Below are positions 48,101 through 58,300 of a stretch of DNA of 64,000 nt, one piece after another. This stretch comes from Persicobacter sp. CCB-QB2 (GTDB lineage Bacteria > Bacteroidota > Bacteroidia > Cytophagales > Cyclobacteriaceae), in NCBI RefSeq assembly GCF_001274635.1, contig NZ_LBGV01000001.1, positions 1,860,001-1,924,000 on the forward strand, in the 5' to 3' direction. The translations under genes and the position numbers were made by a program. How positions within the stretch are numbered: position 1 is the first letter of the stretch; each line of letters opens with the position of its first letter. Under the pieces are notes generated by a model. It did not search any database. It had not been told where the DNA came from and was given only the letters and a program-made list of their open reading frames with translations.

Positions 48101-48727
48101 GCTTTCCTCTGGATTAGTAGTACAGTTCCAAATGGTCAAGTCAACTAAAAAGTGTTCATTTGTATTACCCGCACACATATTGTAGTCTCCTACTCCTCCA
48201 GAAGTAAAAAGACCTGAACCACCATTTAAGGCATCCTCTTCATTAATGGAATTCAAAAAATGGTTATCCTCTGTATCCCAAACAGTAACAAAACTACCAA
48301 CCCCTACAAATTTGGTACACCTCACCCCATTAATCCTAATGTAAAGTTTTGGTAAATAAGTACAATTTTGCACCGCAAGATCATCATTATTCCCCCCTGG
48401 GGCTCCACTACCATTTTGATAATCATAGGTGTGTTGTCTTTCACTTACCCCCCAAAAATTAGAATTCATTGATAGGTTTTCAATGGGAATAACTTCTACT
48501 ACCCCATCATCCCAATCGATTTCCACTTCACATAAAGCAGCATTAGCTGCACTCAAATTCCATCCATAACTCCACGTCACTGTAGCCTCCCCAGAACAGT
48601 TACCACTAGGGGTAAATAGTTTGAGGTCAGCGCCGGCATCACCAAGGATAGAACAATCTTGCGCAAGAAGATTGCGATTAAACAATAAAGCGCAACAAAA
48701 AAGAAAAAACGTAAACGTCCTTCTCAT
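36116..48727 (-). CDS. Giant T9SS type B surface protein, copy A (4,203 residues)
   Basis: An intact 4,203-residue exported protein. It has a signal peptide (1-22, ending LLAQ) and an N-terminal cysteine-containing head domain (about 23-335, with VEIDWDDG, VWDTEDN, YNMCAGNTNEH, WNCTTNPEE and DLWTRTICTVEAP). Dozens of Ig-like repeats of 80-110 residues follow, each typically opening with IC.G or an equivalent cysteine block. PKD domains lie near residues 3259, 3437, 3686, 3961 and 4045 (FGDG/WGDG motifs), and the last ~85 residues are a gliding-motility-type sorting domain (LEVYTRWGQLIYQT, GWNGYYFNSGDALPAGVYIFKL, VGDVTLLK). It is probably a fibrous adhesin or surface filament secreted by T9SS and held through the type B domain. 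No enzymatic motif is seen. A paralogue of equal size lies directly upstream. Confidence 0.93.
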   Translation of the reverse strand: MRRTFTFFLFCCALLFNRNLLAQDCSILGDAGADLKLFTPSGNCSGEATVTWSYGWNLSAANAALCEVEIDWDDGVVEVIPIENLSMNSNFWGVSERQHTYDYQNGSGAPGGNNDDLAVQNCTYLPKLYIRINGVRCTKFVGVGSFVTVWDTEDNHFLNSINEEDALNGGSGLFTSGGVGDYNMCAGNTNEHFLVDLTIWNCTTNPEESRNPNNEGRWVQYVYGETNSVTGGEVSVGGQDIPSGQVYYGPVEWIPGGTAGGGRTLPVRFPPLAGENECFSVRLRSWNVCNRYGPNGSDQPAGSFNPNDFPYANDPVDLWTRTICTVEAPEPPIVPDVTICAGGDPTLRATAQNGATVRWYDQDPTLSPTPITPIYEGNPFSPSVNVFPNNITTHTYWVTQAYATVGSEECESLPTEVNLTIYPEIKNNTIAADQEICFGGNPAELTGSNPTGGAGAGTYTYQWERSVNGGGWSNIGGATGNTYDPPVLANTTNNPITYSFRRKVYSGTCDNGGTPGNECTGGLCESISNEVDIIVYPELKNNSLRFDRNNSTEIEICFGESPGRINGSTPTGGFGGLSYIWEKSEDGGNNWSLIAGATNKNYTPGNLLVDTQYRRTVTSANCGDDLVSNVVKVWVRPDLSFNGTPYVEVQSTNAGQHAFICYEEAYKVVVPNTIRDVVLGNGDTRRIQYAVYEGASRRKGWTDGNNGDLSFSFDPETSNRTFNVRIRYKDQDNFGDRCIERFDELKITVNPEINVDAGLDLLLCEGESIVLLGAANGGSNNFKYNWSGPSGLNQNNINVTINPADGTYPALNTTHTYTFTVSENGFNHSVSGEGCEIQDTREVTIFENPTGTVDISDKTICPGVPLQLETTTAAGGSGGTLTYQWRSDREGEGIITNYLFSDAAGNNPDGGNIASPYFIPDGNLSGSFEFWLEVTETNNGHPCTISTNRVRVTIDSNAPTAGILTDKDESGISIPAGLLNGDGSAFSPDCTSDLFVYEGTALKWRNTINTDSNYPAANFDQVEIRVLDQSGNVVEAQHLLAGNTATQNASWSNLVNFPSAGIYRVEMILTNTAGGSGCNVSIVNQLVHVMKLPNILEVNFADICQGTTVTLEDKTNWSALDYTPTYFKWEIKNLADNSTVVVDGENGGADPVADYEFNAPGSFEVRLIVTAAASNGEVCDYSKVVGQQEVHEIPLVSVSDPSTYAACGAFELDLAQMATDIGLTFSGETEVEWTILSGSGKFKFDDSGAEVDVSSSKYFDNFYKPVLLDEDQQITLRFFVRNPSNIAACQEAFVDIPVYIYPTPKVNPLIDDKFCYGVEVTLNAERTDKNIPSANVGDYAWDVVEAIPDFPGTIGGNTFTPNTSTEDGVTNKLLLYPTNVVAACNVDVKKNFSDTVAIYHNAKIVISNLPDELAACSNVNELLEGQQVGGTGNYSYRWYLDNVNQGNNSPNFNFSQTVDFADQSKEYVIRYEVMDDLITTSGLECKAEHEIEAKVYALPEVKAAGDQEVCFGDDVALEANILMPDGRASNEVRWFEFVGGQPVQMATGELVDNTHPDYANIYPDEPLYPNFTGKSFYVQVEDEFGCKSVLVDNNPDIHQGLLTRARPAEPSMTGQSDFCMDSGILPQGIYGFNQNAYTGTWNYDYRVDPDDGSTTSSIISQTKSFFVQYNVSGAYDIQAQIVQQYPNNLDCPSPWASLPVVVNPEPLAHAVSTNENKICEFETVTFRIDPFVPEDYEYEWVRSFDYQIADGATDQEKDLTFISSGNIKVQVKISTIVKDSDGNPVLDGGGNVVTGCATVAEITVPVSPSPDFETFLAENRICSGAEVDLNVSSTTAYDYEYTFDGANISGGVDGSFGNVTTFDIKDVLTHNEAATQIAKYSIRAYEIAAGSKRCFTDKEVEVEVAPSIGTPTISVQASQICDGERDIEIASDIIEGNTYTWYISTDAGATFGLVTDFDDGMGGDYLTYFSNVSSPTLVVRNANYLVLNGAQFKLEILACNGLEESNAVTLNIIPKPMISRDPVNVEICEDNPAAFDIEIEPYDSALPENRPVIQWERWDSGSRAWVALTDGTEFSGVSTRQLTVHEAFTTADNNNANFRAKIQGLCDNGNWQISQNAVLTIYKKPALRVPLVSQSVCDAFGGKAEFYADALNTYQPTYQWQVSTDGGASWVDIDPADADYEGVNQEFLLVKNVGSKDQYRYSVTIGSSAGFCSTTARPEPGEEAILTVLPLPDAFPQTYEVCTDNAGGLTSTVNLTNYEADVKGSTDSDILVFWYVDEHYTSEVSNKFAHQVRDGEKVYPLVRNLNNCQNGTEVVFNINVRPAMDPNMPSTLAICSDTELVITPETESGMAVTDFNWALVRNENINGLPTADSGQGAINWTLGNTTYSDQGFEVVYTAYNGDPGCVSLPFTITTIVNPQPVVTLENNRAEICDEAETAILVRTPVSPANQLYFTYAIDGVPQLDGNGDPIKLLNYESIAETLENLGQDPQDYSFEVTPWRNGCALPGLTEVTTVSVNPTPVISLSTLPESICSGDQINLEMTSATNLINGFNLVYTYSSISEGGFGTVVGDGVQNGSVVAPAYTIAGVLENRTFEPQKMVYEATPTVQGCDNNKVVSVREEVIVKPVPVMSISNKLEKICNGAAMDILLSSPNLINALLPNAEIRFKGTAVASDPALSGFNPNIDLLAVNGEAQILDALSNTSNEIQTLTITLRPYYDNCEGEEIVTTVQVYPTLDIQVSNAAPRICSEGQTSLELQSLINITGFQIAYRAECASDQVFGYSNFERYGNVGDVLAETITNMSAVPQTVTYYFRAVTDGGLCDGPEIVREVVVDPNLTFDLKAQQEQICNVEYGGFEVSTHVQTSNGQKIQFRFESIANANVNGALVSGMFEVDANGNGAAGSVLTNTDANIQEQRYRVWMLITDAANSILCQSVEREVGIFIRPSLNVDQLPDVAVCPDELVVIPAFSGAASYTWTNDNPSIGLAASGDRNLPVFTSVNDTDVDQVANIEVIGNTQGCYTTPMRFTITVKPTPETPVVSGVLDYCQDDALQALTATGQEVNWYNSSILGSGSWVGSGNTFTPAAEDVDTSYPGLYTLYVTQTINGCESEAEEVEFIVNPKPFIAYNLVPNSECTPLSVKLVNVTSGHNPDLDLWEYQIKGDPSSKLPLNWDGNNEAIFQNNTGLPLTYEVIYTAGTDLGCFETVITDLEVMPQIEFMVEVLLPATHPDPACSGTEYTFKRTNLGNTDLIPNLKYTWSFGDGSTLVTDEPEVTHLYENASFENIRNYPVALTVDAGYCRQTEQLNVEIYPQVLANLDLLDNYGCGPLEVSFINNSRGHDESLGEYQRRLQGSSAWETITLTDLKFIFDNTTTLPQVWEVRYFARNQYGCPDISAERLVTVNPRPVATFVHDNLLCEGSPAVFDASASTGNIDSYRWEMGDFTLPRYGETLEYTYKVAGLYRVTMTATNDLGCTDTYSSEMQIQISPDVEINAQGPKEFCFGGSVALTSEVNENVSYQWFKDEVAIAGETSADILVAETGAYHLTVTQLDGVGCSRVSDTLRITAYEIPNVVLERNKPGKILCPGEEVVFTADADLNIQTYIFYVNDEPFAANLERNSFRYSRLKNGDQVRVEAITYSGCSGHSEILPQSVDSINPNFAIVGPSQSCSPFAAVFEVEEFVAGLEYTWNFGDGTVEVHDSKVVTHEFINSSPFLQNRHTVKLTVYNAATDCSNVFEQEIKVNPTPEVYFELTADGGCAPLTIGAENSSNLVNITDASSWAWAVTNMTSGEVIATSELENPFFELPNITLDEIVYEVKLVGTDAYGCQDFHAVEVKVYPEIRPSFIVDAKDNTQLWPDNEFVIINTTNDASVPENWTYRWILNAQEIFVGAQIGSVVLEKPSVANLTLLVSNERCEAQATQFLKLEATNPIVDFEPTPEVACAPQVVKFENLTKNTDETTIFTWDFGDGTKSNEVHPEHEYENPNTYTVRLEATNAVSGGIFSIIKDVIIHPVPSVNFNVKPERVFLPDAEVQLESYVTGSKNIYTIDWGDGTMTEFANPDATHLYTQPDDYFITMYVENEFGCEGQKTIERPVMVRDGGKVDTPNSFVPRQDGPGSGHISENDGTRGYYPVFAPYTPNVVETGYRLEVYTRWGQLIYQTEVLGEGWNGYYFNSGDALPAGVYIFKLQARTDDGQRVSLVGDVTLLK

Positions 48728-48859
48728 AATATATAGGTCGATGTTGATAACAATTGAAACTAAGAGGGGAAACTAAACTATAAAACCGAGAATTGATTTA
48801 TAGAAAAAGTTCAAAAAGAGAACATATCAAAAAACGACAAGAAAATCTCACCTCCATTA

Positions 48860-48887
48860 CAAATGTAAGAAAAGATAAAAAAATCAA
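48860..48887 (-). promoter_or_regulatory. Promoter candidate for giant gene copy A
   Basis: On the minus strand TACATTTG (48867-48860) fits TAnnTTTG, with TTG (48887-48885) 17 bases upstream, slightly shorter than the usual 19-21. Transcription would begin about 125 bases before the start codon. Confidence 0.4.
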
Positions 48888-49331
48888 TAAGTCCACTGTT
48901 AGTGGCTGAAAATTTGTAATAAGCACCCTCTAAAATTGCCTAAAACCTAGTATAAAAAGTTGAACATCGGGAAATAAATAACGATTACGCTTAAAAATAT
49001 CCCTAAATGAAGCAAAACTAAACACACGTAACTTTTTCCTCATTCACAACAAAAAAGCATAAAGAATTACATTTTTTGGATTTAAAAAACACAGACAGTA
49101 CTTACACTAAGACCGAAAAACAGGAAAAATCATACTCCAAAAGGAAACCTTCTTGATATAATTATAAAAATATCAATAAAATCTCGCCTAACCACATCAC
49201 TTATCAAGCGAATTTTTATAGGCATTATAAAGTCAGGAATAATAGAAATATTGAAAATAAAAAACAATATCCATACCGTTTTAAGACAAAAAAAAGTGTT
49301 GTTATTATGGTAAAAAAATATTTAATAATAT

Positions 49332-49360
49332 AAAAAAAAGGAATCCGAAGATCCCTTTTT
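49332..49360 (-). terminator. Terminator of giant gene copy B
   Basis: AAAAGG (49336-49341) pairs with CCTTTT (49354-49359), and ATC with GAT inside, around a CGAA loop. On the minus strand it ends in a run of T, 8 bases beyond the stop codon. Confidence 0.7.
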
Positions 49361-49367
49361 CAAACAT

Positions 49368-52300
49368 TTATTTTAGTAAGGTAACATCCCCTACCTGACT
49401 TACCCGGTTGCCATCCACCGTCCTCGCATCCAATTTATAAATATAAACCCCGGCGGGAAGTGGATTCCCATTGTTAAAATAATAGCCGTTCCAGCCCTCG
49501 CCCAATACCTGTGTTTGGTAAATCATTTGCCCCCATCGGGTATAGATTTCCAATTGATATCCTTCAGGCACCACATTCGGGGTATAAGGCGCAAAGATGG
49601 GGTAATAACCGGATCTACTATCATTTTCAGAAATAACCGAACCGGATGGACCATCTCCCCGAGGCTGGAAAGCATTGGGAGACTGTATTTTACCTCCATC
49701 CCGCACCAAAACCGGTTGTTCAATGGTGGAGGAAGCCGCACAGCCAAATTCATTCTCTACGGTCATGGTGACGAAATAATCATCTGGCTGGGAATAAATA
49801 TGATCTGCATCCGGACTGGCATTTTCTACGATGGTGCCATCCCCCCAGTCCAAAGTATATTGATTAAAAGCACCAGTGGTAAAATTATTAATCTCTACCT
49901 CCGCCTCCGGCAGAAAGACCTTTTCGGGTGTCACCCGGAAATTCACTGTTGGCGTTGGATGAACGATAATGGTATCTTTTTGAAAGAACAAACCATCCGA
50001 CACCAAATTATTCGCACTCAAACTCACATAATAGGTCCCCGGATTTTCATAAGTGTAAGTGGGATTTTCCTCATTGGATTGTCCCCCGTCCCCAAAGTCC
50101 CAGGTAAAGAGGGTAAATTCATCTGTATTTCTGGATAAATTCTCAAAATGGACTTCCAGAGGTACACAACCCACCTTAGGGTTGGGCAAGAAATCTACAA
50201 TTGGATTTGTGCCTTGCAGGGTCAGTAACTGGGTCACTTCCGCAATACAAGGCCCGGATTCCACCACCAGCGTCAAATTATATAAGCCTGGCTGTTCAAA
50301 AAACAGGGAATGAATATCTGCTCCCAAAAACACCTCTTCCCCATTTACTCTCCATACATATCTCCAGTCACTTGGCTTCTCCCCTTCGTTGGTGGTATTG
50401 ATTATGGAAAACTCACGATCAGGCCATAATTGTGTATTATCCAAGGCATCCACAATATAATCCGGACGCACTTCAGGATAAACCGTGACATAGCGAGTAG
50501 CAGTGCTCTCGCACCCATAGGCATCTTCTACGGTCAGGCTTACCTCGTAAATAATCTTTGAGGTAGACACATTCGGCAATTCAAAATAAGGATTATCTAA
50601 TGCCGAAGTGAAAATCACCCTTTGATCTAAAGAGTCGCTCACCACCCAGGAATAAGAGCTTCCGTTAATTTTATTGACCAAGGCAGAATTATTAATCACC
50701 CCCACTCTCAAAGGCGCACAGCCCCTATCCGCTGTTAAATCAAAATCCGCCACCGGACTGGGGTTCACCCTTATTTCCCCCTCCGCGCTCGCCGAGCAGT
50801 CTGTGGCTGGATTAAACACCGTTAGCGTTACCACATGCCGATTCTGAAGAAAGGCATCGCTGTTGATATAGGTATGGGATACCAGGGCCGTGTTATGCTG
50901 TTCGATAACACCATCCCCAAAATCCCAGGTATACTGCAAGCCATTGACGAGCGTGTCCAATTCAAAGCTTGCCGTGAAAGCACTACATCCCTCTGCAGAA
51001 CCTATCACGGTAAAGTCCGGGTTCAGAATATCCGTATCCTGAATCAAGTCAGAACTTTGCCCCAAACAACCTTCATACGTGATCGCCTGAACAAAAACCG
51101 TATCATACTCCTGAATTCTGTTAAACCTAAATTCATTTCGTTCCAAATTGGCAGAATAGGCTTGTTCGTTAACATGGAAAATAAAATGCTGAATATTTAA
51201 ATCCGCAGATGCCGTAAAGACCACTTCTTCTCCGGGACATAAAATTTTATCAGGCTTATTCCGAACCAGTTGAACATTAGGCAAATCATAAACCTGAACC
51301 CTCAGGGTATCCGACAAACGAGAACAGCCCACGCCAGCCGTTTGCGTCACTACCAGCGCGTAAGCACCAGTCTCAGTGGCGCTATAATTTGGATTAGTCG
51401 CCCCTGAAATGACGGCCTGATCTTTTAACCACTGATAAGTGACACTATCATTTACCGTACTGGTAATTTCTACCGCTCCCCCGTCACAAAAATTCACCGG
51501 CCCCTGAGATTCCAGCGTCACCTGTGGGGAGATCTGAACCTGAAGATTCGCACTAATAGTATCCGTACAGCCGACGGTATTGGTAGTGGTTAAGAGCACA
51601 TTATAATAACCGGCAAAGGGGTAATTATAGGTTAAACTGTCCCCATATTTTGGCAAGCTAAAGTCCCCAAAATCCCATTGATAACTATCAATATCACCCG
51701 TGGAAGCAGTGGCATCGAAAATTGCAGGCGCCCCTTCACATATTAAAGTCGGATGACTAAAACTTGCAACCGGCCTTGGGTTTACCGTCACCAGGCTAAT
51801 GGCGGAAACTTCCGGACAACTGAATTGGTTGCGTGCCACATAGCGAACTTCCCAAACGATCTGATCGAAAGTAGTATTATCAAATGTAAACTCATTATTC
51901 AGCGGGCTAAAAGACTGCCAAGTGGTCGTTCCCAAAATTCTGCGCTCATACTGCCCTAAGGATAAATCATATCCACGAGAATTATTAATAAAAGTAACCG
52001 CTAATGGACCACAACCCACATTATTCAGCAACTCCAAATTTGATAATACCTGTGGGTAAATTTCCACCGGCAATGTTCTGCTTTCCTGACAAAAACTACT
52101 TTCCACCGTTAAGCTGACATTAAAGGTCCTTGGGTTTTGGAAGGAGGCATTTTCAAAAAGGTGGGTAACCTGAAGGGAATCGGTCTCCAGCACTGTTCCA
52201 TCGCCAAAATTCCAAATATACCTAAGGTCGGGAATGGCATTGGTATTGCCTAAATTTTGTCGCTCAAAAGTATAAGCAGTTCCCGAACAGGAGGAGGATG

Positions 52301-55300
52301 GATAAGTCAAAGGACGAACCACCCGGAAGGAGAAGTCGATTTGTGGATTTACAACGATCTGCTGGCGGTGCATTTCAGCACATCCCAATGCTGTGGTAGC
52401 AGTATACATCAACTCATAAGTAACGGCAGTGGCGGCAGTATTTTGAAAAACCGCTTCCTCATTCGCATCCCAGGAGAATACCTGCCTGCTGGAGGGATCA
52501 TTCAGAATTTGATATTCCCATAAATCCTGAAGAGTATCCTGTCCCTGAGTAACATTCACCAGTTTTACCGATGTTGGGGAACAATCCGAAAGCGGAATCA
52601 AATTATAGGCGACCAATGCTTTTGGATTGATAGTATAATTAACGGTGGTCGCTGGGCTCTCACATCCATTGATGGTTTGTGTGCCATAAATGGCATAAGC
52701 TCCGGGATATCGACTATCTACATCTGTGGTGTCAGGGGTAAAACTATTACCTGCGCCAATCAGTGAATTGGCACTCAATAAATTACTGTTATACCAGTTA
52801 ATATTGGAGCCTGTTGCTGCGAGTTGCCTTAAAGTATCATCCTGACAATAACCGCGATCACCGTTTACTAAGGGTGCGTTTGGCGTTGGCTTTACGGTGA
52901 TGGTAAAATTCAGGGGTTGTGTATTACAACCCTGACTTAAGCCCTGCACCGTAATATTGGCCACTTCGTTTACATTCAGAACATTCGCAGAGGTGAATAC
53001 CGGAATATTTCTACTGCCATTTGCGGCAAGGTTAATCGCCGTATTATCATTGGTCCAGGTATAAGTGGCTGCACCGGAAAATGGCGGAATAACCACTAAT
53101 TCATCCGGGCAAACCACCACATCGGCTACCGGATCTACAAATAGGGTTGGTCGGACAAAAATACTCACGACTTGCTCAGCAGATTGACAAATAATATTAT
53201 TCGCCCCATCAGTTAAGGTGAGCCAGAGCTGATATTGCTGCTCCTGAATGGTGGTAGTATCATTGACCAGCACAGAAGCCAAACTGGCCAATCCGGAGGA
53301 ATCCGCGGTTTGAAAAGCCATTGGCAACGCCCCTGTAATATGGGAGTTCACCACCGGACTAAAATGATATTGCAAAATCTGTCCACCAGAAGTACGCACA
53401 GGAGTACTTAACTCAATTATAGCGGTATCTCCATTACAAATTTGATCCTGAACAGCCTCCACCGCAAAAGTCAAATCCGCATCTATGGCCACGGATCGGT
53501 TAAGCAGTGGACCAGTACAAGCCCCATCATCTGTAACCGCCTGAAATTCATAAGTCACAAGCTGTGGTGTGTTGCTATAATTGGTAATGGTTTCCCTGAT
53601 AGTATCTCCAATATTCGCCACTCTATTGAAATTTGAAAAACCAAATACGGAAGGATCACTGGCGGTGGCCCTATAATTTATCTGATGATTGGGGACATTC
53701 ACCAAGGTATTCAACAGCAAGGCCGCCGAACCATCAGAACATATCCTGGGGTCTAAATTATTAACCGTAATATCAAGTGTAGGATACACCTCTACGGTGG
53801 TCACCACCTCCGCTCCCAAACAACCATCAAAATAGGGCCTTATGCGATAAGTAACCGTTTGCAGCTGGTTGGAGGTATTCACCAGAACATCCTCAATAAC
53901 CGCATGCCCACTTGTCGCAGGTAAATTATAGGAGGAGGCAAAACCACTAAGCGAGGGGTCCGAAGCGGTGGCTGTCCCCACAAAACCAATGGAGGCCATT
54001 GGCAAATTGCTATTAGTTACATTCGTGGTATTCAAACTAATTTCAGTTGATCCAAAGTTACAAATACGCTCTGCCTCATTTACCATCGTCATGGACGGCA
54101 CGGGTTTAATTATTAAGGAGTCGCTAATGGTCAGCACCTTGTTATTGTTACAGCCCTGGATGGTTGGTGTTACCGAATAAATTAGTTTTCTAGGCTCATC
54201 CGTCACATTGTCAATTTGGCCTGAAATCGTGTAAGCAGTATCTACCACAAAACCATTTTGTACTCCTGGGCCCGAAAGCGTCCCAAAACCTCCATCTGAT
54301 ACGGAATTGTAGGTATAAACCAGATCAAAACCATCTATCAGGCTGGTATTGCTTGTTATGGGAATATTGACCAGCTCTCCACTACAAAGGGTATCCGGGA
54401 GGGCACCCATTAAGGCAATCGGCGTAGGGTTTACAGCGACCAAAACGGAATCTGAGGGACCGGGATTGGGACAACCCAAACGCCAGGGCGTAAGGCTGAA
54501 CTCGAAATCCACAGGTATCTGGCTGGTATTTTCCAATTCATCCATAATGGCCCCGTAATTCGTCAATTGAATGGGATTGTTCAGACTATCTCTTTGGGTA
54601 ACGCCGTCCACTGCATAAGTGAAATAGGTGAAATTAGCAGGATTAACGCCCGTCCTCACAGAGATGGCCGTTTCGGCCTGATCACAAATTTCCGGTCGGT
54701 TATTCTCCACCACTACAGATGGCTGGGGATAAACCGTGGCATTCACCACTAGTGGCTCTGAAAAACAGCCATTATTTTCAGCAGTAAACGATATTTCCAA
54801 TGATTGGTCCGTAGTGGTTCTATTCTTCAAAAGCCATGTCAAACTATCCGTGCCCTGAGTAACTGTATTTCCAAAACCATCCATCGCCAGGCCTTCGATA
54901 TTGCCATTTGGCACTAATTGCCAATGATACTGATCAACGATCGCTGATGGACTCACATCCGGCTGAACGACTAAAGCCGTGCTATCACAAACATAATAAG
55001 CGGTAGACATTGTACTTGCCATCTGCGGTCGACTGGTTAAATTAAAAACAACCACTGCCCCACTGGCACAACCATTGGCATTCACCACCCTGGCGTATAG
55101 TGTATCAGCATCTTCAGTATAATGGGAGAATTTATTGGAAACCTCCAAACTGAACGAGGCATCCATATACCAACTTACAAAATTACTAGTACCTCCATTG
55201 ACCAATGAATCATAATGCGTCAATCTTAGGAAAGCCGAATTTCCTAATTCATCGTCCGAGCAAAATGAAATGCTTTGGTCGTAAGCATTGGGTAAGGCCA

Positions 55301-58300
55301 AAACGGTTAATTTCCCTACCTCATCCGCTGCCGGCTCCACAGTGGAGCCACAAGCCAGGGAACTTGAGCCAATTTCTACACTGAATCTTAAACCTCCTTT
55401 GCCATTTACATTCTCCACCTGTAATAAATCGGTTCCCTGCCCTCGGAAATCGGCAAAAAACACATTGGTAGTGTCTACCAACTGATAAGTGGCCCCGCTA
55501 TCAAAACTAACTTTCCAGGCGTAAGTAGGCTCAAAAGTATTTAATGCATCAGCATAAAAACTGGCCACTTCCTGAGCAGTGTTACAGACCGAAATGGAAT
55601 CAAGCGGCACCCTTAAACCGGGCTGAGGGTAAATGGTCAGCATGGCAGGTTGCGAAGGAATAAAGTTTGCATCACAAATGCCCCGAATATTAGCCCTGAA
55701 CCTGGAGCGGTCGTTCTCCGGCAAGGCAAAAGTATCTTTCACCACCAGGCGATTAGTTTCATAGCCTGCAAAAAACAGGCTGTCTGCATCCGTGATGCGC
55801 TCCCAGGTTCCTAACTGCCGGACTTCCCAATAAATTTCAGGCCTTAATGCGGGCTCTAAACTATCATAAGGATCGATCTCCACTACAAAAGCGGCAGTAG
55901 TCCTTTCACATATTCCTGTATCTAAAGGAGATTGAACGATTTCCGGCCTTGGAATAATGAGTAGATCAATCGAATTACTCTGCTCTATGCCGCCACAGCC
56001 CAAAACTTCCTGATAAATCCGGGTATTTTTTAAAACCTCATAATCACTATCGATCACCGATAAGCTCGAACCTCTGTCCCTTAAATAAGGAACCAGATCA
56101 CCTCTATTTGCTAAGGAATCAAAAGTAGATCCTCCATCAGTAGAGATCATCCAATTGTAGGCATAACCGTTGGTGATGCTGCTCGTTATTTCGGCCGTTG
56201 AATTAGCACATATACTATCCGGAGCCACCGAAACTACCGGATTACTGATGGAAGGATTAACCAGCATGGTGATAGAATCCAAAGCCTGACAACCACTGTT
56301 GTTATTGGTAACCGCTAAGCGGTAATGGGCATTTATAGCGGAAGTTTCAGCATGCAGCAGAGTATCTGTAAAATCATAAAAATTGGCGGGCGCCGGTGGC
56401 GGAGAGGCTACCGGGACGGTCTGAACAGCTGTGGATCCTCCTGTGATCAACCCTCCACCATCGAAAGAATAATCAAAAGTCAGGGAATCAACGTCAGTAT
56501 TCTCAAGACTCAGTACCACTGCTGCCCCGGAACAAATATTATAAGCATCTGCTGTGAAAGTATAATCCGGCGCTTCATTTATAAAAATCGACAGGGTATC
56601 GGTGACTCCACAACCCCGTACCGTGTTGCCAAAGGCATCCGTAATCAGGTTGAACACCTCGACCTCTACCTTCACAGTTCCGGCAAAATCCCCATTAAAA
56701 ACCAAATATTTCTGATGGACAGCCGGCCCGCTTAAGGTATCAAAGTACGACCTGTTCACCTGCCATTCATACTCAAAAGCCCCACCAGGCGAGACCGGGG
56801 CGATGGTGAACAATAGCGTATCTCCCTGGCAAATCGTCCCGGGCTCGCGGCTGATAATATGATCCGTAGGTTCCGGATTAACTGTCACCTGCATAGTATC
56901 CGCTGGAGAAATACAAGACAATCCGGTATAATGGTGAGTAACCTCCAGCTGGACATCCCACACTCCATCATCTTTAAATTCAACTAAATAGGCATTAAAA
57001 GGCGCCCCCACCACCGAAGTACTGGTAGTGGTGTCTGCGGGATCAATTGTAAACTGATAAGTGGTATTGGCGATAGAATAAGCATTCCGGTTAAAGGTAT
57101 AAAAACCACTTGGGTTCAGCCCGCCTCCGGTAAGGCACAACTCATCTTCCCCATTAATAATTGGTTGCTGAGGGGACGCATAGGCGGTTAAGCTTTGTTC
57201 AATGGAAGGAATACCGGTTCCAAAAATACTTCTACAACCATGTTCATCCTCAATCTGAACCCGATAGGTAACCTCATTATAACCGGGATAGGTGGGAGAT
57301 TGCGGATAAATATTACTGTAATCTTGGTCAGTGAAATCAATAGTCCCATTGATTGAATCCTTAGCAGCCAATACAAAACCGTCATACCAATAAGTCATGG
57401 CCAGGCTCCTGCTTGGCGGGAGATTTACCACCGCATTTAAAGAGGTCGTATCACCAAAACAAAAAGTCTTATCTGCCCCTGCAGTCACTTCCGGTAAAGC
57501 GAAAACGGAAGCATTCAGGCTAAAAGTTTGCGTACATTCATTTCCGGGAGTAGTAATAAAATCATCCCTGACTTCATGCAAAATAGGAAAGATGGTGGAA
57601 TCATCGGCAAAAGGCACGCTTTGCGAAAAATTAAATTGTGGTGCATTATTTCCCTGAGGATTTACGCCAACATACCATTCATAATCATAATTGCCACTCC
57701 CCCGCTGACTATTGCAATCAGGGTATCCACCTCATCGGAACATAGGGAAATTTGATCAGGCAAATTCGAAATATCGATTCTGGCATTATGCTCAATTTGA
57801 ATGGTGTCGGAAAAGTTTTGCATCACCTCCACATTACATGCCGCTACCACATTGGTGGGATAGAGGATTAAATCACTGGTTACGGCGCTATTGGTAGCGG
57901 TATTGGGATAAAATACACCGGAAGTAATAGTACCCCGAAAATCAGGACTAGCGCCCAAGGTATCCCAGGCAAAATCATTTACATTCGCGGGTGCAATCCC
58001 CACATCGGTTCTTTCTGCCAATAAAGTGACTTCCGCCCCATAACAATATTTGGTATCTATCTGGGCGTTCACCCTTGGACTGGCATGGATGAATAACGGA
58101 ATGTCAATATAGGCCGAATCACAGGCTGCTACGTTCGCAGGATTCCGAACCACAAAGCGCAGGGTGACGCTGGAATTTTCATCTCCGGCAGCGGGCAGGT
58201 AGAAATTATTAAATTCCTTTGAACTGTTCACGGAAGCTTCCAGCCCCGTATCATCAAATTTAAAATTACCGGCTCCTGATTCGACAAACCACTCCACCTC

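Larger units (their letters stand above)
48728..49367. other. AT-rich spacer between the two giant genes
   Basis: About 640 bases, very AT-rich, with no plausible coding frame. It contains the terminator of the upstream giant (49332-49360) and a promoter candidate for the downstream one near 48860. I see no other repeat or RNA signal. Confidence 0.7.
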
